Below, one piece after another: positions 37,084 through 46,170 of a DNA stretch of 64,000 nucleotides. The number at the start of each line of letters is the position of its first letter. The first letter of the stretch is position 1. The stretch is from the NCBI RefSeq assembly GCF_001026695.1, contig NZ_LDNB01000012.1, positions 303,377-367,376 of the forward strand, written 5' to 3'. This DNA is from Neobacillus vireti. Its GTDB lineage: Bacteria; Bacillota; Bacilli; Bacillales; Cytobacillaceae. Below the pieces are notes generated by a model. That model searched no databases, was not told the DNA's origin, and was given only the letters and a program-made list of their open reading frames with translations. A program made the position numbers and the translations under genes.

Positions 37084-37113
37084 AAAATCAACCGAATAGG
37101 TTGATTTTTTTTT
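37084..37113 (+). terminator. Terminator of sigX-rsiX
   Basis: Stem AAAATCAACC / GGTTGATTTT followed by a T-run. Confidence 0.85.
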
Positions 37114-37251
37114 GCATAAAATTGAGGTGTAGTCCAAATTATAACAAGTATGCTCAAGCCCTGACTCGCTAATCCATATGTTCTAAATCTGATTAGACAA
37201 ACATATCGTGTGGAAGAGAGCGGTCAAGTTATAAAGGAGGAAAAGGTAAAT

Positions 37252-38013
37252 ATGCGTGACTACATAAAGAGGTTTTTGATTGCCATCATTATGGCGCTTT
37301 GTGTCAGTTTATTGTTCATAGGAGGCAAACATTCGGAGGCTGCGGGTATGCTAGAGACAAATGAAATGAAGAATCGCTGGATTTGGCCGGCGGATGGTGT
37401 TATATCTGATACATATGGAACGAGGCAGGGGAAACATAAAGGAATTGATATCGCAGGGAAAATCGATACTCCCGTGCTTGCTGTTGATGGGGGAGAAGTA
37501 GTCAAAGCCTATTATTCTAATACATATGGGAATGTGGTATTTGTTAAACATCCAAATAATTTGGTAACCGTTTATGCCCACTTAAATAAGCGGAATGTAC
37601 TACCTGGCCAAACGATAAAACAAGGTGAAGTTATCGGTAAAATGGGTAGAACAGGAGTAGCCACCGGAACCCATCTCCATTTTGAGGCCCACCAAATGGA
37701 ATGGAGATATGATAAAAGGTATGCAATGGATCCGGAAAGGCTCCTCGGAAAAGCAGACGTCGGCGAAGCTGTACATGGTGGAATCGCAAATATTGGTGAT
37801 AACGTTTTAGCGGCAAGCTCCCATTTCCATCCGGTAGTTGAAGGCAACCCGCGATTAAATAATTTATCAAAAGATACCATCTATATCGTTAAACAGGGCG
37901 ATAGCTTGTACTCGATTGCAAAGAAACAAAAGATTTCAATATCGAGAATCAAAGAATTAAACCACCTTGCTTCTGATCTAATTAGACCGAAACAAATATT
38001 AGTTGTTCACTGA
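37252..38013 (+). CDS. Exported M23 peptidase with C-terminal LysM domain
   Basis: 253 residues from the ATG behind AAAGGAGG. Signal peptide or anchor (residues 6-28), then an M23 (LytM) domain with zinc ligands in HKGIDIAG and HLHFE plus the TVYAHLN stretch, and a C-terminal LysM domain (YIVKQGDSLYSIAKKQKISISRIKELN). Probably a cell wall endopeptidase held to peptidoglycan by LysM. At this place B. subtilis has aroC and serA, so the gene is a local difference. Which wall process it serves is not evident; a sporulation role is possible. Confidence 0.88.
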   Translation: MRDYIKRFLIAIIMALCVSLLFIGGKHSEAAGMLETNEMKNRWIWPADGVISDTYGTRQGKHKGIDIAGKIDTPVLAVDGGEVVKAYYSNTYGNVVFVKHPNNLVTVYAHLNKRNVLPGQTIKQGEVIGKMGRTGVATGTHLHFEAHQMEWRYDKRYAMDPERLLGKADVGEAVHGGIANIGDNVLAASSHFHPVVEGNPRLNNLSKDTIYIVKQGDSLYSIAKKQKISISRIKELNHLASDLIRPKQILVVH

Positions 38014-38022
38014 ATATCGGTG

Positions 38023-38052
38023 ACCCGTGGACATATTTGTCCACGGGTTTTG
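38023..38052 (+). terminator. Terminator after the M23 peptidase gene
   Basis: Stem ACCCGTGGACA / TGTCCACGGGT, then TTTTG. Confidence 0.85.
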
Positions 38053-38104
38053 TTATGAAATTGTTGAAAAACAAGCCAAAAAGTTGAAACGTGAAATCTT
38101 TCGC

Positions 38105-38133
38105 TTAACAAAATGACGTTTCTCCAGTATAAT
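38105..38133 (+). promoter_or_regulatory. Promoter of the FMN riboswitch-ribU transcript
   Basis: TTAACA at 38105-38110, 17-base spacer, TATAAT at 38128-38133, about 25 bases before the aptamer. Confidence 0.75.
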
Positions 38134-38156
38134 AAACTTGTAATTTAATATCGATC

Positions 38157-38288
38157 TATCTTCGGGGCAGGGTGAAATTCCCGATCGGCGGTATTGAGTA
38201 GTTAATACTCTAAGCCCGCGAGCCTTTTTAGGCAGGATTTGGTGTGATTCCAAAGCCGACAGTATAGTCTGGATGGGAGAAGATGGAG
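38157..38288 (+). ncRNA. FMN riboswitch (RFN element) aptamer
   Basis: Contains the conserved RFN stretches CTTCGGGGCAGGGTGAAATT, CCCGATCGGCGGT, AAGCCCGCGAGCC, GATTTGGTGTGATTCC, AAAGCCGACAGT and GGATGGGAGAAGATGGA in the right order. Binding of FMN should favour the terminator at 38353-38385 and switch off ribU. Aptamer, terminator and promoter account for the 437-base gap before ribU. Confidence 0.97.
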
Positions 38289-38352
38289 GTTCTGCAGACG
38301 TTCAAAAAAATTTTTGCGATTGAACGTTTATTAAGCGTGCCTTCGTAAATCT

Positions 38353-38385
38353 CCCTCAAGAAAATTTCTTGAGGGTGTTTTTTTT
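38353..38385 (+). terminator. Riboswitch expression-platform terminator
   Basis: Stem CCCTCAAGAAA / TTTCTTGAGGG followed by TGTTTTTTTT, 66 bases before ribU. Confidence 0.9.
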
Positions 38386-38450
38386 ACAAGGGTATCTGAA
38401 TTGCCGAACCTCTCTTCCTTAAGCGATGGATCAAAAAAGGAGAGAGGAAA

Positions 38451-39017
38451 ATGAAGAACACAAGAGTAAAAACTATGGTGACAATTGGAATGCTGAGCAG
38501 TATTGCCTATCTGTTAATGCTATTAAATTTTCCATTGCCGCCATTCCAAGGTTTCTTATTAATCGATTTCAGCGATATCCCCGCATTGATTGCAGCATTA
38601 CTCTTAGGACCGATTGCAGGAATATTAGTTGAGTTTTTCAAAAATGTTTTAAATTATATTGCGACTGGAAGTCAAACAGGGATTCCGGTAGGCCATATTG
38701 CTAATTTTCTAGCGGGAATTCTGTTTATCTTGCCGACTTATTATTTATACAATAAAATAAAGACGCGAAAAGGCATGACACTTGCTTTAATACTTGGCAC
38801 AACCACAATGGCGGTTATGATGAGTGTATTAAATTATTTTTTTATACTCCCTGCCTATACGGCCCTTCTGCACTATCCTGACTTGCGTACCTATGTGGTT
38901 CCTGGAATTCTGCCGTTCAATATCATAAAAGGTGTTGTCATGTCGATCGTCTTTATGTTACTATTCACCCGGATGCAGGCATGGATTAAGAAATTTTCCA
39001 CTGTGAAAAGTGTATAA
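38451..39017 (+). CDS. ribU: Riboflavin ECF transporter substrate-binding protein RibU
   Basis: 188 residues with six membrane segments, the S-component fold. LLIDFSDIPALIAALLLGP and EFFKNVLNYIATGSQTGIPVGHIANF are the RibU signature. It binds riboflavin and works with the shared EcfA-EcfA'-EcfT module encoded elsewhere. The FMN riboswitch upstream supports the substrate. B. subtilis names it fmnP/ypaA. The start follows GGAGAGAGG. Confidence 0.95.
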   Translation: MKNTRVKTMVTIGMLSSIAYLLMLLNFPLPPFQGFLLIDFSDIPALIAALLLGPIAGILVEFFKNVLNYIATGSQTGIPVGHIANFLAGILFILPTYYLYNKIKTRKGMTLALILGTTTMAVMMSVLNYFFILPAYTALLHYPDLRTYVVPGILPFNIIKGVVMSIVFMLLFTRMQAWIKKFSTVKSV

Positions 39018-39025
39018 TTATAAAT

Positions 39026-39057
39026 AAAGCAATCAGGATACCCTCCTGATTGCTTTT
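39026..39057 (+). terminator. Terminator after ribU
   Basis: Stem AAAGCAATCAGGA / TCCTGATTGCTTT, then TTAA. Confidence 0.85.
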
Positions 39058-39065
39058 TAAATGAA

Positions 39066-39097
39066 AAAAATAAAACCCCCGTCGAAGAAGAAGGGGG
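39066..39097 (-). terminator. Terminator of fer
   Basis: On the minus strand CCCCC and GGGGG pair around a 12-base loop, followed by TTTTATTTTTTT. Confidence 0.7.
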
Positions 39098-39131
39098 CTA
39101 GTAGCTTAAGAATACTTTTTTTGACAAAATA

Positions 39132-39410
<279 letters not shown>

Positions 39411-39647
39411 TTATTCTTCCTCGTTTTCCATTGTGAAAATGGAAACGCATTACTCATATCTATTGTAAAACTGTATGAGCAACTTTTCAATAGAAAAATG
39501 CTTTTAAATACTATTGTTTGTTTAATTGAATTAAATAAACTTCCACAATTTCGGGCAACAAGAATCATCATTTCATGGTAGAATAAAAGGAAGAAAAAAA
39601 GGACATTTTGTCGAGATAATTCGAAAAAGTGTGGGAGGAGAGCTTGG

Positions 39648-40685
39648 GTGGCGCGATTAGCATCGATAATTCTGTACTGTTTAACACAATTAAACGGAGA
39701 ACGGACAATATATTCTATCTTTCATCTTTTGAACGGAAAAAAGTCATCCCAAACCATCCAAGATGCCCACTTATTTTCTTTGAAAAACTTTTTTGGCGTA
39801 TACGAACCTCTAACAAGAGAATCCTTCGAAGACATCATTCAGATGATGCAAGAAAGTGAATGGATCTATAATTGTGGCGAGCAGCGATTCCTTCCAACGC
39901 CCACAGGTAAGTCTTTTTTAGGAAACCATCCATTACCTAAATATCTAAATGGCTGGGACCATCATTCATTCACTACGCAGTTTTGGGAAAGGCTGAGTTT
40001 CTTTATTCAGGTCACTTCGAATCTTGTTTTCCAAGAATCAAGATACATACCTATCCAAAAAAATAAGCATGTTCATCAATGGCTGAAATCTGTTTTAAGA
40101 GAAGTCAGAGTCCCAAGGAAGGAAATGGGGACAATTGTTTATTCCGAGCTAGTGGAATGCTTCGATGAAGCGCATGATATCGATCCCTCGCTGTTGGTGT
40201 TTCGGCTGACTGGTTTTCAGCAAATTGGATTAACGGCATCACAGACAGCTAAAAGACTACAGTTGGATTATCATGATTACCATATTGGATTCATTAATAT
40301 ATTACATTACTTGATTCGAAATATTAACGAAAAGGCTAATCGCTTTACGGTTTTAGCCTATTTAATGCAGGATTTGATGCAAGAAAATGAATTAACATTC
40401 TCTTCAAGGAAAACGCAAAAATTATTAAATCAAGGATATTCCCCAGAGATGATTGCAAATCACAGACATCTGAAGTTAAGTACAATTGAAGATCATTTTG
40501 TTGAATTTGCATTAAATGTCAAAGATTTCTCAATTGATACTTTTGTGGATACAGAGCTGCAAACGAAAATTCTTGAAATATCCAAACATTCAGCTACTAA
40601 AAAGCTAAAGCTGATAAGAGAGAAAGTGCCAGCAGCCACTTATTTTCAAATAAGGTTAGTGCTGGCGAAGTATGGTGATCGATAA
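39648..40685 (+). CDS. ypbB: YpbB family protein with C-terminal helix-turn-helix
   Basis: 345 residues, start GTG behind GGGAGGAG. The N-terminus (ASIILYCLTQLNGERTIYSIFHLLNGKKSSQTIQDAHLFSL) and C-terminus (NQGYSPEMIANHRHLKLSTIEDHFVEFAL) resemble the helix-turn-helix found at the end of RecQ-type proteins. It overlaps recQ by one base (TAATG), so it is likely to act with the helicase. No experimental function is known to me. Confidence 0.87.
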   Translation: MARLASIILYCLTQLNGERTIYSIFHLLNGKKSSQTIQDAHLFSLKNFFGVYEPLTRESFEDIIQMMQESEWIYNCGEQRFLPTPTGKSFLGNHPLPKYLNGWDHHSFTTQFWERLSFFIQVTSNLVFQESRYIPIQKNKHVHQWLKSVLREVRVPRKEMGTIVYSELVECFDEAHDIDPSLLVFRLTGFQQIGLTASQTAKRLQLDYHDYHIGFINILHYLIRNINEKANRFTVLAYLMQDLMQENELTFSSRKTQKLLNQGYSPEMIANHRHLKLSTIEDHFVEFALNVKDFSIDTFVDTELQTKILEISKHSATKKLKLIREKVPAATYFQIRLVLAKYGDR

Positions 40686-42193
40686 TGGAATTAGAAAGTA
40701 TTTTAGAAAAGCATTTTGGTTATTATTCGTTTAAAACCGGACAGAAGGAAGTAATCTCTTCCATCCTTGCTGGAAATCATACATTGGCGATGCTACCGAC
40801 AGGAACTGGTAAATCGTTGTGTTACCAACTTCCTGGGCTTATTTTAAAAGGGAAGATCTTAATTATTTCTCCACTGCTTTCCCTTATGCAGGATCAGGTA
40901 GAACAATTTAAACGGTTTGGTGAAAAAAGGGTCATTGCCTTGAATTCATTTCTTTCATCAGAGGAAAGAAATAATGTACTTACAAGCTTAAGCAGTTATA
41001 AGTTTATTTTCATATCTCAGGAAATGCTGAGGATTCCCTTTATAATGGGGAGACTGCAAGGTCTAGACATCTCATTGTTTGTTGTTGATGAAGCACATTG
41101 TATCTCACAATGGGGTTATGATTTTCGTCCTGATTATTCAAAACTGGGCGACATTCGCCAAAAATTAGGTGATCCCCTAACCCTTGCACTTACCGCTACT
41201 GCTACAAGCAGGGTAAGAGAGGATATTATTGCTTCTCTTCGAATAGAAAAAATAAACAAAATAGAATCGACGATTGACCGCCCGAATATAGCAATGTATG
41301 TTGAAAACTTATCCGACTATCATGATAAGAAAGACAGAGTAATTGAACTGGTAACTAGTCTGCAAAAACCAGGTATCATTTATTTTACAAGCAAAAAAGC
41401 GGCAGAACAAATAGCATCATTACTAGTAGACAAAGGGGTTTGCCGGGCAATGCCCTATCACGGTGGCGTGGATCAAAATTCAAGGATTTTAATCCAACAA
41501 CAATTTATCTACGGACAGCTGGATGTAATCTGTGCAACAAGTGCATTTGGGATGGGGGTAAATAAAGAAAATATTCGGTTTATTATCCACTATCACATGC
41601 CGATGCAAATGGAATCCTATCTGCAGGAAATCGGCAGGGCAGGACGGGATGGGCTCCCAAGTATTGCGGTATTATTGCATTCACCCGGAGATGAGCAGCT
41701 TCCAATCCATCTTGCAGAAGGTGAATTGCCTTCAGAGCAGCAAATTGATTGGCTGTTCAACAGATTATCGGATGAACAAAGATCAATGGATGTTGGAGGG
41801 CAGCTGCCTAATCAATTTAAGGAGTTTGGTGGTTTTTCAGAAGTTCAATGGAGAATTATCGAGGACTTTGTTTATAGCCCGCATCGACACTCAAGTCGGC
41901 TTGAAGAGCTGCAAGCGGCTTTTAAGAAATTTATTAATGAAAGATTTATCGTTAAGAAAAAAAATATTTTTCAAATGAAAAAATGGGTAGAAGCCACTTC
42001 TTGCCGGCGAGAATTAATCTTGCGATATTTTGATGAAGCATCGTCAGGTAAGGTTCCATTCTGCTGTGACCAATGTGGACTGCAACTAAATGATTATCAA
42101 ACCGGACAGCTTGCCCCAATGCCAAAAGCAAATGAGGAGTTGTGGAAGGACTATCTTGCCAAAATCTTAATTAATCGTGAGTTGAGCAAATGA
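40685..42193 (+). CDS. recQ: ATP-dependent DNA helicase RecQ (short type, RecS)
   Basis: 502 residues. Superfamily 2 helicase: LPTGTGKSLCYQLP (Walker A), VVDEAHCISQWGYDFRPDY (DEAH, aromatic-rich loop), LALTATAT, and QEIGRAGRDG (motif VI). The zinc-binding cysteines are partly kept (CRREL, CCDQCG). It lacks the long RQC/HRDC tail of large RecQ and corresponds to B. subtilis RecS (ypbC). Unwinds DNA 3'-5' in repair; YpbB may stand in for the missing tail, which is inference. Confidence 0.93.
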   Translation: MELESILEKHFGYYSFKTGQKEVISSILAGNHTLAMLPTGTGKSLCYQLPGLILKGKILIISPLLSLMQDQVEQFKRFGEKRVIALNSFLSSEERNNVLTSLSSYKFIFISQEMLRIPFIMGRLQGLDISLFVVDEAHCISQWGYDFRPDYSKLGDIRQKLGDPLTLALTATATSRVREDIIASLRIEKINKIESTIDRPNIAMYVENLSDYHDKKDRVIELVTSLQKPGIIYFTSKKAAEQIASLLVDKGVCRAMPYHGGVDQNSRILIQQQFIYGQLDVICATSAFGMGVNKENIRFIIHYHMPMQMESYLQEIGRAGRDGLPSIAVLLHSPGDEQLPIHLAEGELPSEQQIDWLFNRLSDEQRSMDVGGQLPNQFKEFGGFSEVQWRIIEDFVYSPHRHSSRLEELQAAFKKFINERFIVKKKNIFQMKKWVEATSCRRELILRYFDEASSGKVPFCCDQCGLQLNDYQTGQLAPMPKANEELWKDYLAKILINRELSK

Positions 42194-42795
42194 AAAAGAA
42201 GTATAATGAATTAATCACAAATTTAACGGATAAAGAATTACTATTTCACTTATATATGACTCAAATTATTCTTCTGGCAATTTCGTTTATTTTAGGGTTT
42301 CTTTTATATGATCATTTCTCCTATTTGAGCAAGATCCACTTGAATGACATTCAAGTTGCTATTATAGGCATCCCTGCTGGTGTTGCGGTGGTATTCATTG
42401 ATATTGTTTTAATGAAGTTGCTGCCTGCTTCTTTTTATGATGACGGGGGACTTAATGAAAGGATTTTCAGAAAAAGAAGTTTTATCCATATAATGGTGAT
42501 TGCTGGGTTAGTCGCATTTAGTGAAGAATTACTATTCCGCGGAATTATTCAAACAAAGGTTGGACTCATCCTGGCAAGTATTATTTTTGCGATTATTCAC
42601 TATCGCTACCTGTTTAATTGGTTCTTATTTTTAAATATTATCTTGCTAAGCTTTATTATTGGGATGATTTATGAGTGGACAGATAATTTAGCGGTTACGA
42701 TTGTTATGCATTTTGTTATCGATTTTCTGTTAGGCATATATATTAAATTAAGACGAAAAAAAATGGCTGATGAACAGGGGGGAGCTGCCACGTGA
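42190..42795 (+). CDS. ypbD: CPBP-family intramembrane protease YpbD
   Basis: 201 residues with about six membrane segments. The CPBP (Abi) motifs are EELLFRG near residue 115, FAIIHYRY and MHFVIDF, which supply the Glu and His residues of the type II CAAX protease-like active site. Substrate unknown. Overlaps recQ by 4 bases and ypbE by 4 bases, so it is embedded in the ypbB-recQ-ypbD-ypbE operon. Confidence 0.9.
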   Translation: MKKKYNELITNLTDKELLFHLYMTQIILLAISFILGFLLYDHFSYLSKIHLNDIQVAIIGIPAGVAVVFIDIVLMKLLPASFYDDGGLNERIFRKRSFIHIMVIAGLVAFSEELLFRGIIQTKVGLILASIIFAIIHYRYLFNWFLFLNIILLSFIIGMIYEWTDNLAVTIVMHFVIDFLLGIYIKLRRKKMADEQGGAAT

Positions 42796-43532
42796 ACAAA
42801 GAAGAACCATATAGAGATCAAGCAGAGAGATTGAAACAGCGGATTCAAAAAATTAATGAAAAAAATGAAATTGTCGAGGAGGGTGACAAATTACCTCCGA
42901 GAGAGCAGATTCATCGTCAAAAGAAAAAGAAAACAAAATGGAAGCTAAAATATCCAGTTATTAGTTTTCTAGTCTTATCGTTTATCCTCCTTCCCGTCAT
43001 TATTTATAGTGTAATTTCATACAGTGATGGCGTAAAAAAAATCAATGGAACAGAAAAAAACTCAGGAGGCTCAGTGTGGAATGAACCAATAAATTTTGAA
43101 AAGCAGAAGAAAGATGACGAAAGTAAAGTAGACAAATCCGACCAACTGAAGGAAATAAAGGATGATAGTACGGAATTGATTACACCAGAAGAAAAGAGCG
43201 AAGAGCCAAAGGTAGATGATGACCAGCCTGTTACTACTAATAATGTCAATTCTTCTCCTCCACCCCCTGCATCTAATGCAGCCAATGTAAATAAGCAGGA
43301 CTCAGACAAGAACAGTCCGCAGCAAGAGCAGAAGACAAATAACCAAACTAATACGCCGCCAAAGCAAGATAAAATTATTTATCATACTGTCCAGCCGCAA
43401 GAAACTCTCTTTAAACTGGCAAATAAATATTATTATTCAACAAAAGGAATAGATATTATCAAAAAAGCCAACAATCTGCACAGCGATCAAATTCAAGTTG
43501 GTCAAGTTTTGAAAATACCGTTAAACAACTAA
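42792..43532 (+). CDS. ypbE: LysM-containing membrane protein YpbE
   Basis: 246 residues, GTG start. Charged cytoplasmic N-terminus, one membrane segment (about residues 54-76), a long Ser/Asp/Lys/Pro-rich linker and a C-terminal LysM domain (YHTVQPQETLFKLANKYYYSTKGIDIIKKAN) that should bind peptidoglycan. Size and place match B. subtilis YpbE. Function unknown. Confidence 0.88.
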   Translation: MNKEEPYRDQAERLKQRIQKINEKNEIVEEGDKLPPREQIHRQKKKKTKWKLKYPVISFLVLSFILLPVIIYSVISYSDGVKKINGTEKNSGGSVWNEPINFEKQKKDDESKVDKSDQLKEIKDDSTELITPEEKSEEPKVDDDQPVTTNNVNSSPPPPASNAANVNKQDSDKNSPQQEQKTNNQTNTPPKQDKIIYHTVQPQETLFKLANKYYYSTKGIDIIKKANNLHSDQIQVGQVLKIPLNN

Positions 43533-43618
43533 CCGATCCCAGATCGGTTTTTTGCGTTTATCAACATAAAGCACAGGACAAGTTCATATGAATAAATGGA
43601 GAAATGGAGGTTGATAAA

Positions 43619-44074
43619 ATGGATTCTCCAATCCAATTACTTGAGAATACCGATCAAGCAACGAAGCAAATGTTAGAAAATGTTAGGAAAAGAAAGAAAA
43701 AGTTTGAAGACACAAAAAGATGGCATTATTTTTCGGTATATGGGACACTTTTGTTTGCCTTTTTTTTCTTTGCTTATTTCTATTTTACAATTGCTGAACA
43801 TTATTCTTATTCTTTTTTAGCGATGTTATCGGCTGCTTTAAATAATACCATCAATGTTTTGTTGTTAAGTTTGACGATTATTGGGTTTGGAGCAATGAAT
43901 CTTTTAAAACAACAAAAGGAGAAAAAGGAGAAGGAATTTCAAGAATTGCGCTGTGAAATTGTCGACCGTAGTAAGGATTTATGGAAGAGGGAGGAAGAAT
44001 GGAAAAACCGCCATATTGTTTTTGAAATCATGAAAAAACAATATGACATTAACCTTTATCACGAAAAAAAATAA
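43619..44074 (+). CDS. ypbF: YpbF family membrane protein (DUF2663)
   Basis: 151 residues from the ATG at 43619, 8 bases after GGAGG; an ATG 15 bases upstream is weaker. Two membrane segments (about residues 38-60 and 75-100) lie between charged helical ends; the C-terminal half (KQQKEKKEKEFQELRCEIVDRSKDLW) looks like a coiled coil. Matches B. subtilis YpbF in size and place; no function known. Confidence 0.85.
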   Translation: MDSPIQLLENTDQATKQMLENVRKRKKKFEDTKRWHYFSVYGTLLFAFFFFAYFYFTIAEHYSYSFLAMLSAALNNTINVLLLSLTIIGFGAMNLLKQQKEKKEKEFQELRCEIVDRSKDLWKREEEWKNRHIVFEIMKKQYDINLYHEKK

Positions 44075-44106
44075 GAAGCAGGTTTAATCTGCTTCTTATT
44101 TTTTAA
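44070..44106. terminator. Bidirectional terminator between ypbF and cotJC
   Basis: Stem AATAAGAAGCAG / CTGCTTCTTATT with T-run on the plus strand and A-run giving T-run on the minus strand. Confidence 0.85.
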
Positions 44107-44672
44107 AAAATCGTCTTCCTAACTCTCTCTTCTTTTAAGATTTCTACGGCTTCACGGAACCGCTGTGCATGAATGATTTCCCGCTCCCGCAAGAAACGAA
44201 GGCTGTCATTGATATCAGGGTCGTCACTTAGATTAATGAGCCATTGATATGTTGCCCTGGCCTTTTCTTCTGCCGCTATATCCTCGTATAAATCAGCGAT
44301 CGGGTCGCCTTTTGCAGCAATATAGGAGGCTGTCCACGGCACGCCTGCTGCATTTTGATAGAACAGTGCCCCATCATGGTTAGCATAATGATCGCCAAGT
44401 CCAGCCGTTTTCATTTGTTCAGGTGTGGCATCCTTCGTTAATTTATAAACCATTGTGGCAATCATCTCAAGGTGTGCAAATTCCTCCGTACCAATATCCG
44501 TAAGAAGCCCGATTACTTTATCAGGAATAGTATATCTTTGATTTAAATAGCGAAGTGCCGCTGCAAGCTCACCGTCAGCACCGCCATATTGCTCAATTAA
44601 ATATTTTGCTAACGTTGGATTACAGGTGCTGACACGGACAGGATATTGCAGTTTTTTTTCATAAATCCACAT
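44103..44672 (-). CDS. cotJC: Spore coat manganese catalase CotJC
   Basis: 189 residues, the same as B. subtilis CotJC. Manganese catalase ferritin-like four-helix bundle; metal ligands are expected in AALRYLNQRY, GTEEFAHLEMIATMV, DIAAEEKARATYQWL and LREREIIHAQRFREA (Glu and His residues visible). Coat protein of the inner spore layers. GGAGGGA precedes the start. In B. subtilis it directly follows cotJB; here 175 bases with a dispersed repeat intervene. Confidence 0.94.
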   Translation of the reverse strand: MWIYEKKLQYPVRVSTCNPTLAKYLIEQYGGADGELAAALRYLNQRYTIPDKVIGLLTDIGTEEFAHLEMIATMVYKLTKDATPEQMKTAGLGDHYANHDGALFYQNAAGVPWTASYIAAKGDPIADLYEDIAAEEKARATYQWLINLSDDPDINDSLRFLREREIIHAQRFREAVEILKEERVRKTIF

Positions 44673-44703
44673 TTACTCGGTCCCTCCTTTATACTTCGAA
44701 TAC

Positions 44704-44850
44704 TGTCTAGCTCCAGCGCCCAGCGTCTAGTGTACTAGCCCTCTCCTCCCTACGATAAGTCAACATCGGCTCGCTTCGCTCACCGTGTTTCCTTTATCTC
44801 AGTCGGAGCGGTCTAGTCCATACGCCGCTAACCGGGCGCTTCCGCTTTTA
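44704..44850. repeat. Dispersed repeat, core type 2, copy 3, inside the cotJ operon
   Basis: About 147 bases with the shared ends (CTAGCTCCAGCGCCCAGCG ... GGGCGCTTCCGCTTTTA) and the CTACGATAAGTCAACATCGG block. Its last three bases form the stop codon of cotJB on the minus strand. It separates cotJB from cotJC. Confidence 0.9.
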
Positions 44851-45108
44851 AATTTGCCACGGCCACGGTGTTTCATTCCAATTCCAGGGATATCCGGAGT
44901 AGCTGTTTCCGAATTGCAGTAATGGTCCAAATTGGCTTTCAAATGCCTTTTTGATTTTTTTTCTTTCTTTAACATAATGATTAAATTGATTGATTGCTTC
45001 CATGTCATCCGGATGGGTATCTAAGTATAGTGTTAGCTCGACCAAAACAAAATCAACCGTTTGAAGCTGTTCCATTAATGGATAATACTCAGCGGGTACT
45101 TGTTTCAT
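44848..45108 (-). CDS. cotJB: Spore coat protein CotJB
   Basis: 86 residues. EYYPLMEQLQTVDFVLVELTLYLDTHPDD and the aromatic C-terminal YPWNWNETPWPW are characteristic of CotJB. Required with CotJA/CotJC in the spore coat. It overlaps the cotJA end by 4 bases. The stop codon lies in the border of a dispersed repeat, but the protein is of normal length, so nothing essential was lost. Confidence 0.94.
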   Translation of the reverse strand: MKQVPAEYYPLMEQLQTVDFVLVELTLYLDTHPDDMEAINQFNHYVKERKKIKKAFESQFGPLLQFGNSYSGYPWNWNETPWPWQI

Positions 45109-45335
45109 GTTTGAAGTCCCCCTTGTGCCTTTTCGAAATGGTTATAATACGGATCATAAAAGTCTTTCCAAAGCGTGCCCGCTCTAAGGGCTTCAGCAGG
45201 CGTGAATTGGGGAAGATTAGGTGGTTGAAATCCCATATATAAATGTGGTGGGGTAGAATAAGTTTTTTCAAGTAATGGTTTGCAAGGGTCGAATGGACTG
45301 ACATATGGATGATAAGTTTTTTGATGGGTATTCAT
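45105..45335 (-). CDS. cotJA: Spore coat-associated protein CotJA
   Basis: 76 residues from the ATG at 45335 behind AAAGGGAGGG; a longer frame to 45362 has no site. Rich in Pro, Tyr and His (YHPYVSPFDPCKPLLEKTYSTPPHLYMGFQPP), a typical CotJA sequence. First gene of cotJA-cotJB-cotJC. Confidence 0.92.
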   Translation of the reverse strand: MNTHQKTYHPYVSPFDPCKPLLEKTYSTPPHLYMGFQPPNLPQFTPAEALRAGTLWKDFYDPYYNHFEKAQGGLQT

Positions 45336-45365
45336 AGTTGCCCTCCCTTTATTCAACATCAATTA

Positions 45366-45394
45366 ATCATATGAAATATTTTTGTGATACATGT
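45366..45394 (-). promoter_or_regulatory. Candidate sigma-E promoter of cotJ
   Basis: On the minus strand ACATGTA, 14-base spacer, CATATGAT, about 30 bases before cotJA. The boxes are moderate matches; B. subtilis cotJ is sigma-E dependent. Confidence 0.45.
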
Positions 45395-45480
45395 CATAAA
45401 ACTTTAAGATATTAAAGGGTTTTTCCATTTGTTGTCGAAGTATTATAAAAGGTAGGATTAATACTTTGAGGTGATGCAAA

Positions 45481-46113
45481 TTGTTCGTAAAAAATATGAT
45501 GATACCAAAGCATGAGTGTTATACGGCACAGGAAGGTGTAACGCTAAAAGAAGCTTTAGAAATGTTAGAAAAGTATCAAATTGATGGAATCCCGGTATTA
45601 AGCGGCGATAAATATTTAGGTGTTGCAACAAGATATACTATTTATGAAAGTTTTTTTCTGTCTGACAAAACCAAGGATGAATATTTAAATTCAACGTACG
45701 TTAAAGATATTGCAACACATCAAGAAAATTTTTTGGAGGGTGGAGAAGTATTTGAAAAAACACTTCTCAATTTGAAAGATTTTCCGCTGTTAGCTGTCGT
45801 CGACAATAAGCGGAATTTTCTTGGTGCAGTAACACGGTCGGACGTTCTTAGTTCATTTGAAAGTGCATTTGGGGTAAACCGCCCGGGTGTGAGAATTTCA
45901 TTTACTTCTGTTGAGACAGAAGGCCGGATTGCGCGTCTTTCAGAAATTGCCCATCACTTCCATGAGCACATCATTTCACTTGTTACCTTCGATGAAACCG
46001 ATAAACTCGTACGAAGAATCGTCATGAAGATTGAAAAGAAGGATAATATTGAGAAGTTTACCAAGAAGCTCGAAGAATATGGTTTTCGTATCTTAAGTAT
46101 TGATGAAGACTAA
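45481..46113 (+). CDS. CBS-domain pair protein (AcuB-like)
   Basis: 210 residues, TTG start behind GAGGTGATG. Two CBS motifs (about residues 1-60 and 70-130: MMIPKHECYTAQEGVTLKEALEMLEKYQIDGIPVL and LLNLKDFPLLAVVDNKRNFLGAVTRSDVL) are followed by an ACT-like C-terminal part (RIARLSEIAHHFHEHIISLVTFDE). The layout is that of AcuB. CBS pairs bind adenylates, so a regulatory role is likely; the target is not evident. Not part of an obvious operon. Confidence 0.8.
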   Translation: MFVKNMMIPKHECYTAQEGVTLKEALEMLEKYQIDGIPVLSGDKYLGVATRYTIYESFFLSDKTKDEYLNSTYVKDIATHQENFLEGGEVFEKTLLNLKDFPLLAVVDNKRNFLGAVTRSDVLSSFESAFGVNRPGVRISFTSVETEGRIARLSEIAHHFHEHIISLVTFDETDKLVRRIVMKIEKKDNIEKFTKKLEEYGFRILSIDED

Positions 46114-46137
46114 TTAAACGAATTGGTGAATATTTCA

Positions 46138-46170
46138 AATCCCTCTCATACATTGTATGGGAGGGATTTT
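46138..46170 (+). terminator. Terminator after the CBS gene
   Basis: Stem AATCCCTCTCATA / TATGGGAGGGATT followed by TT. Confidence 0.8.
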
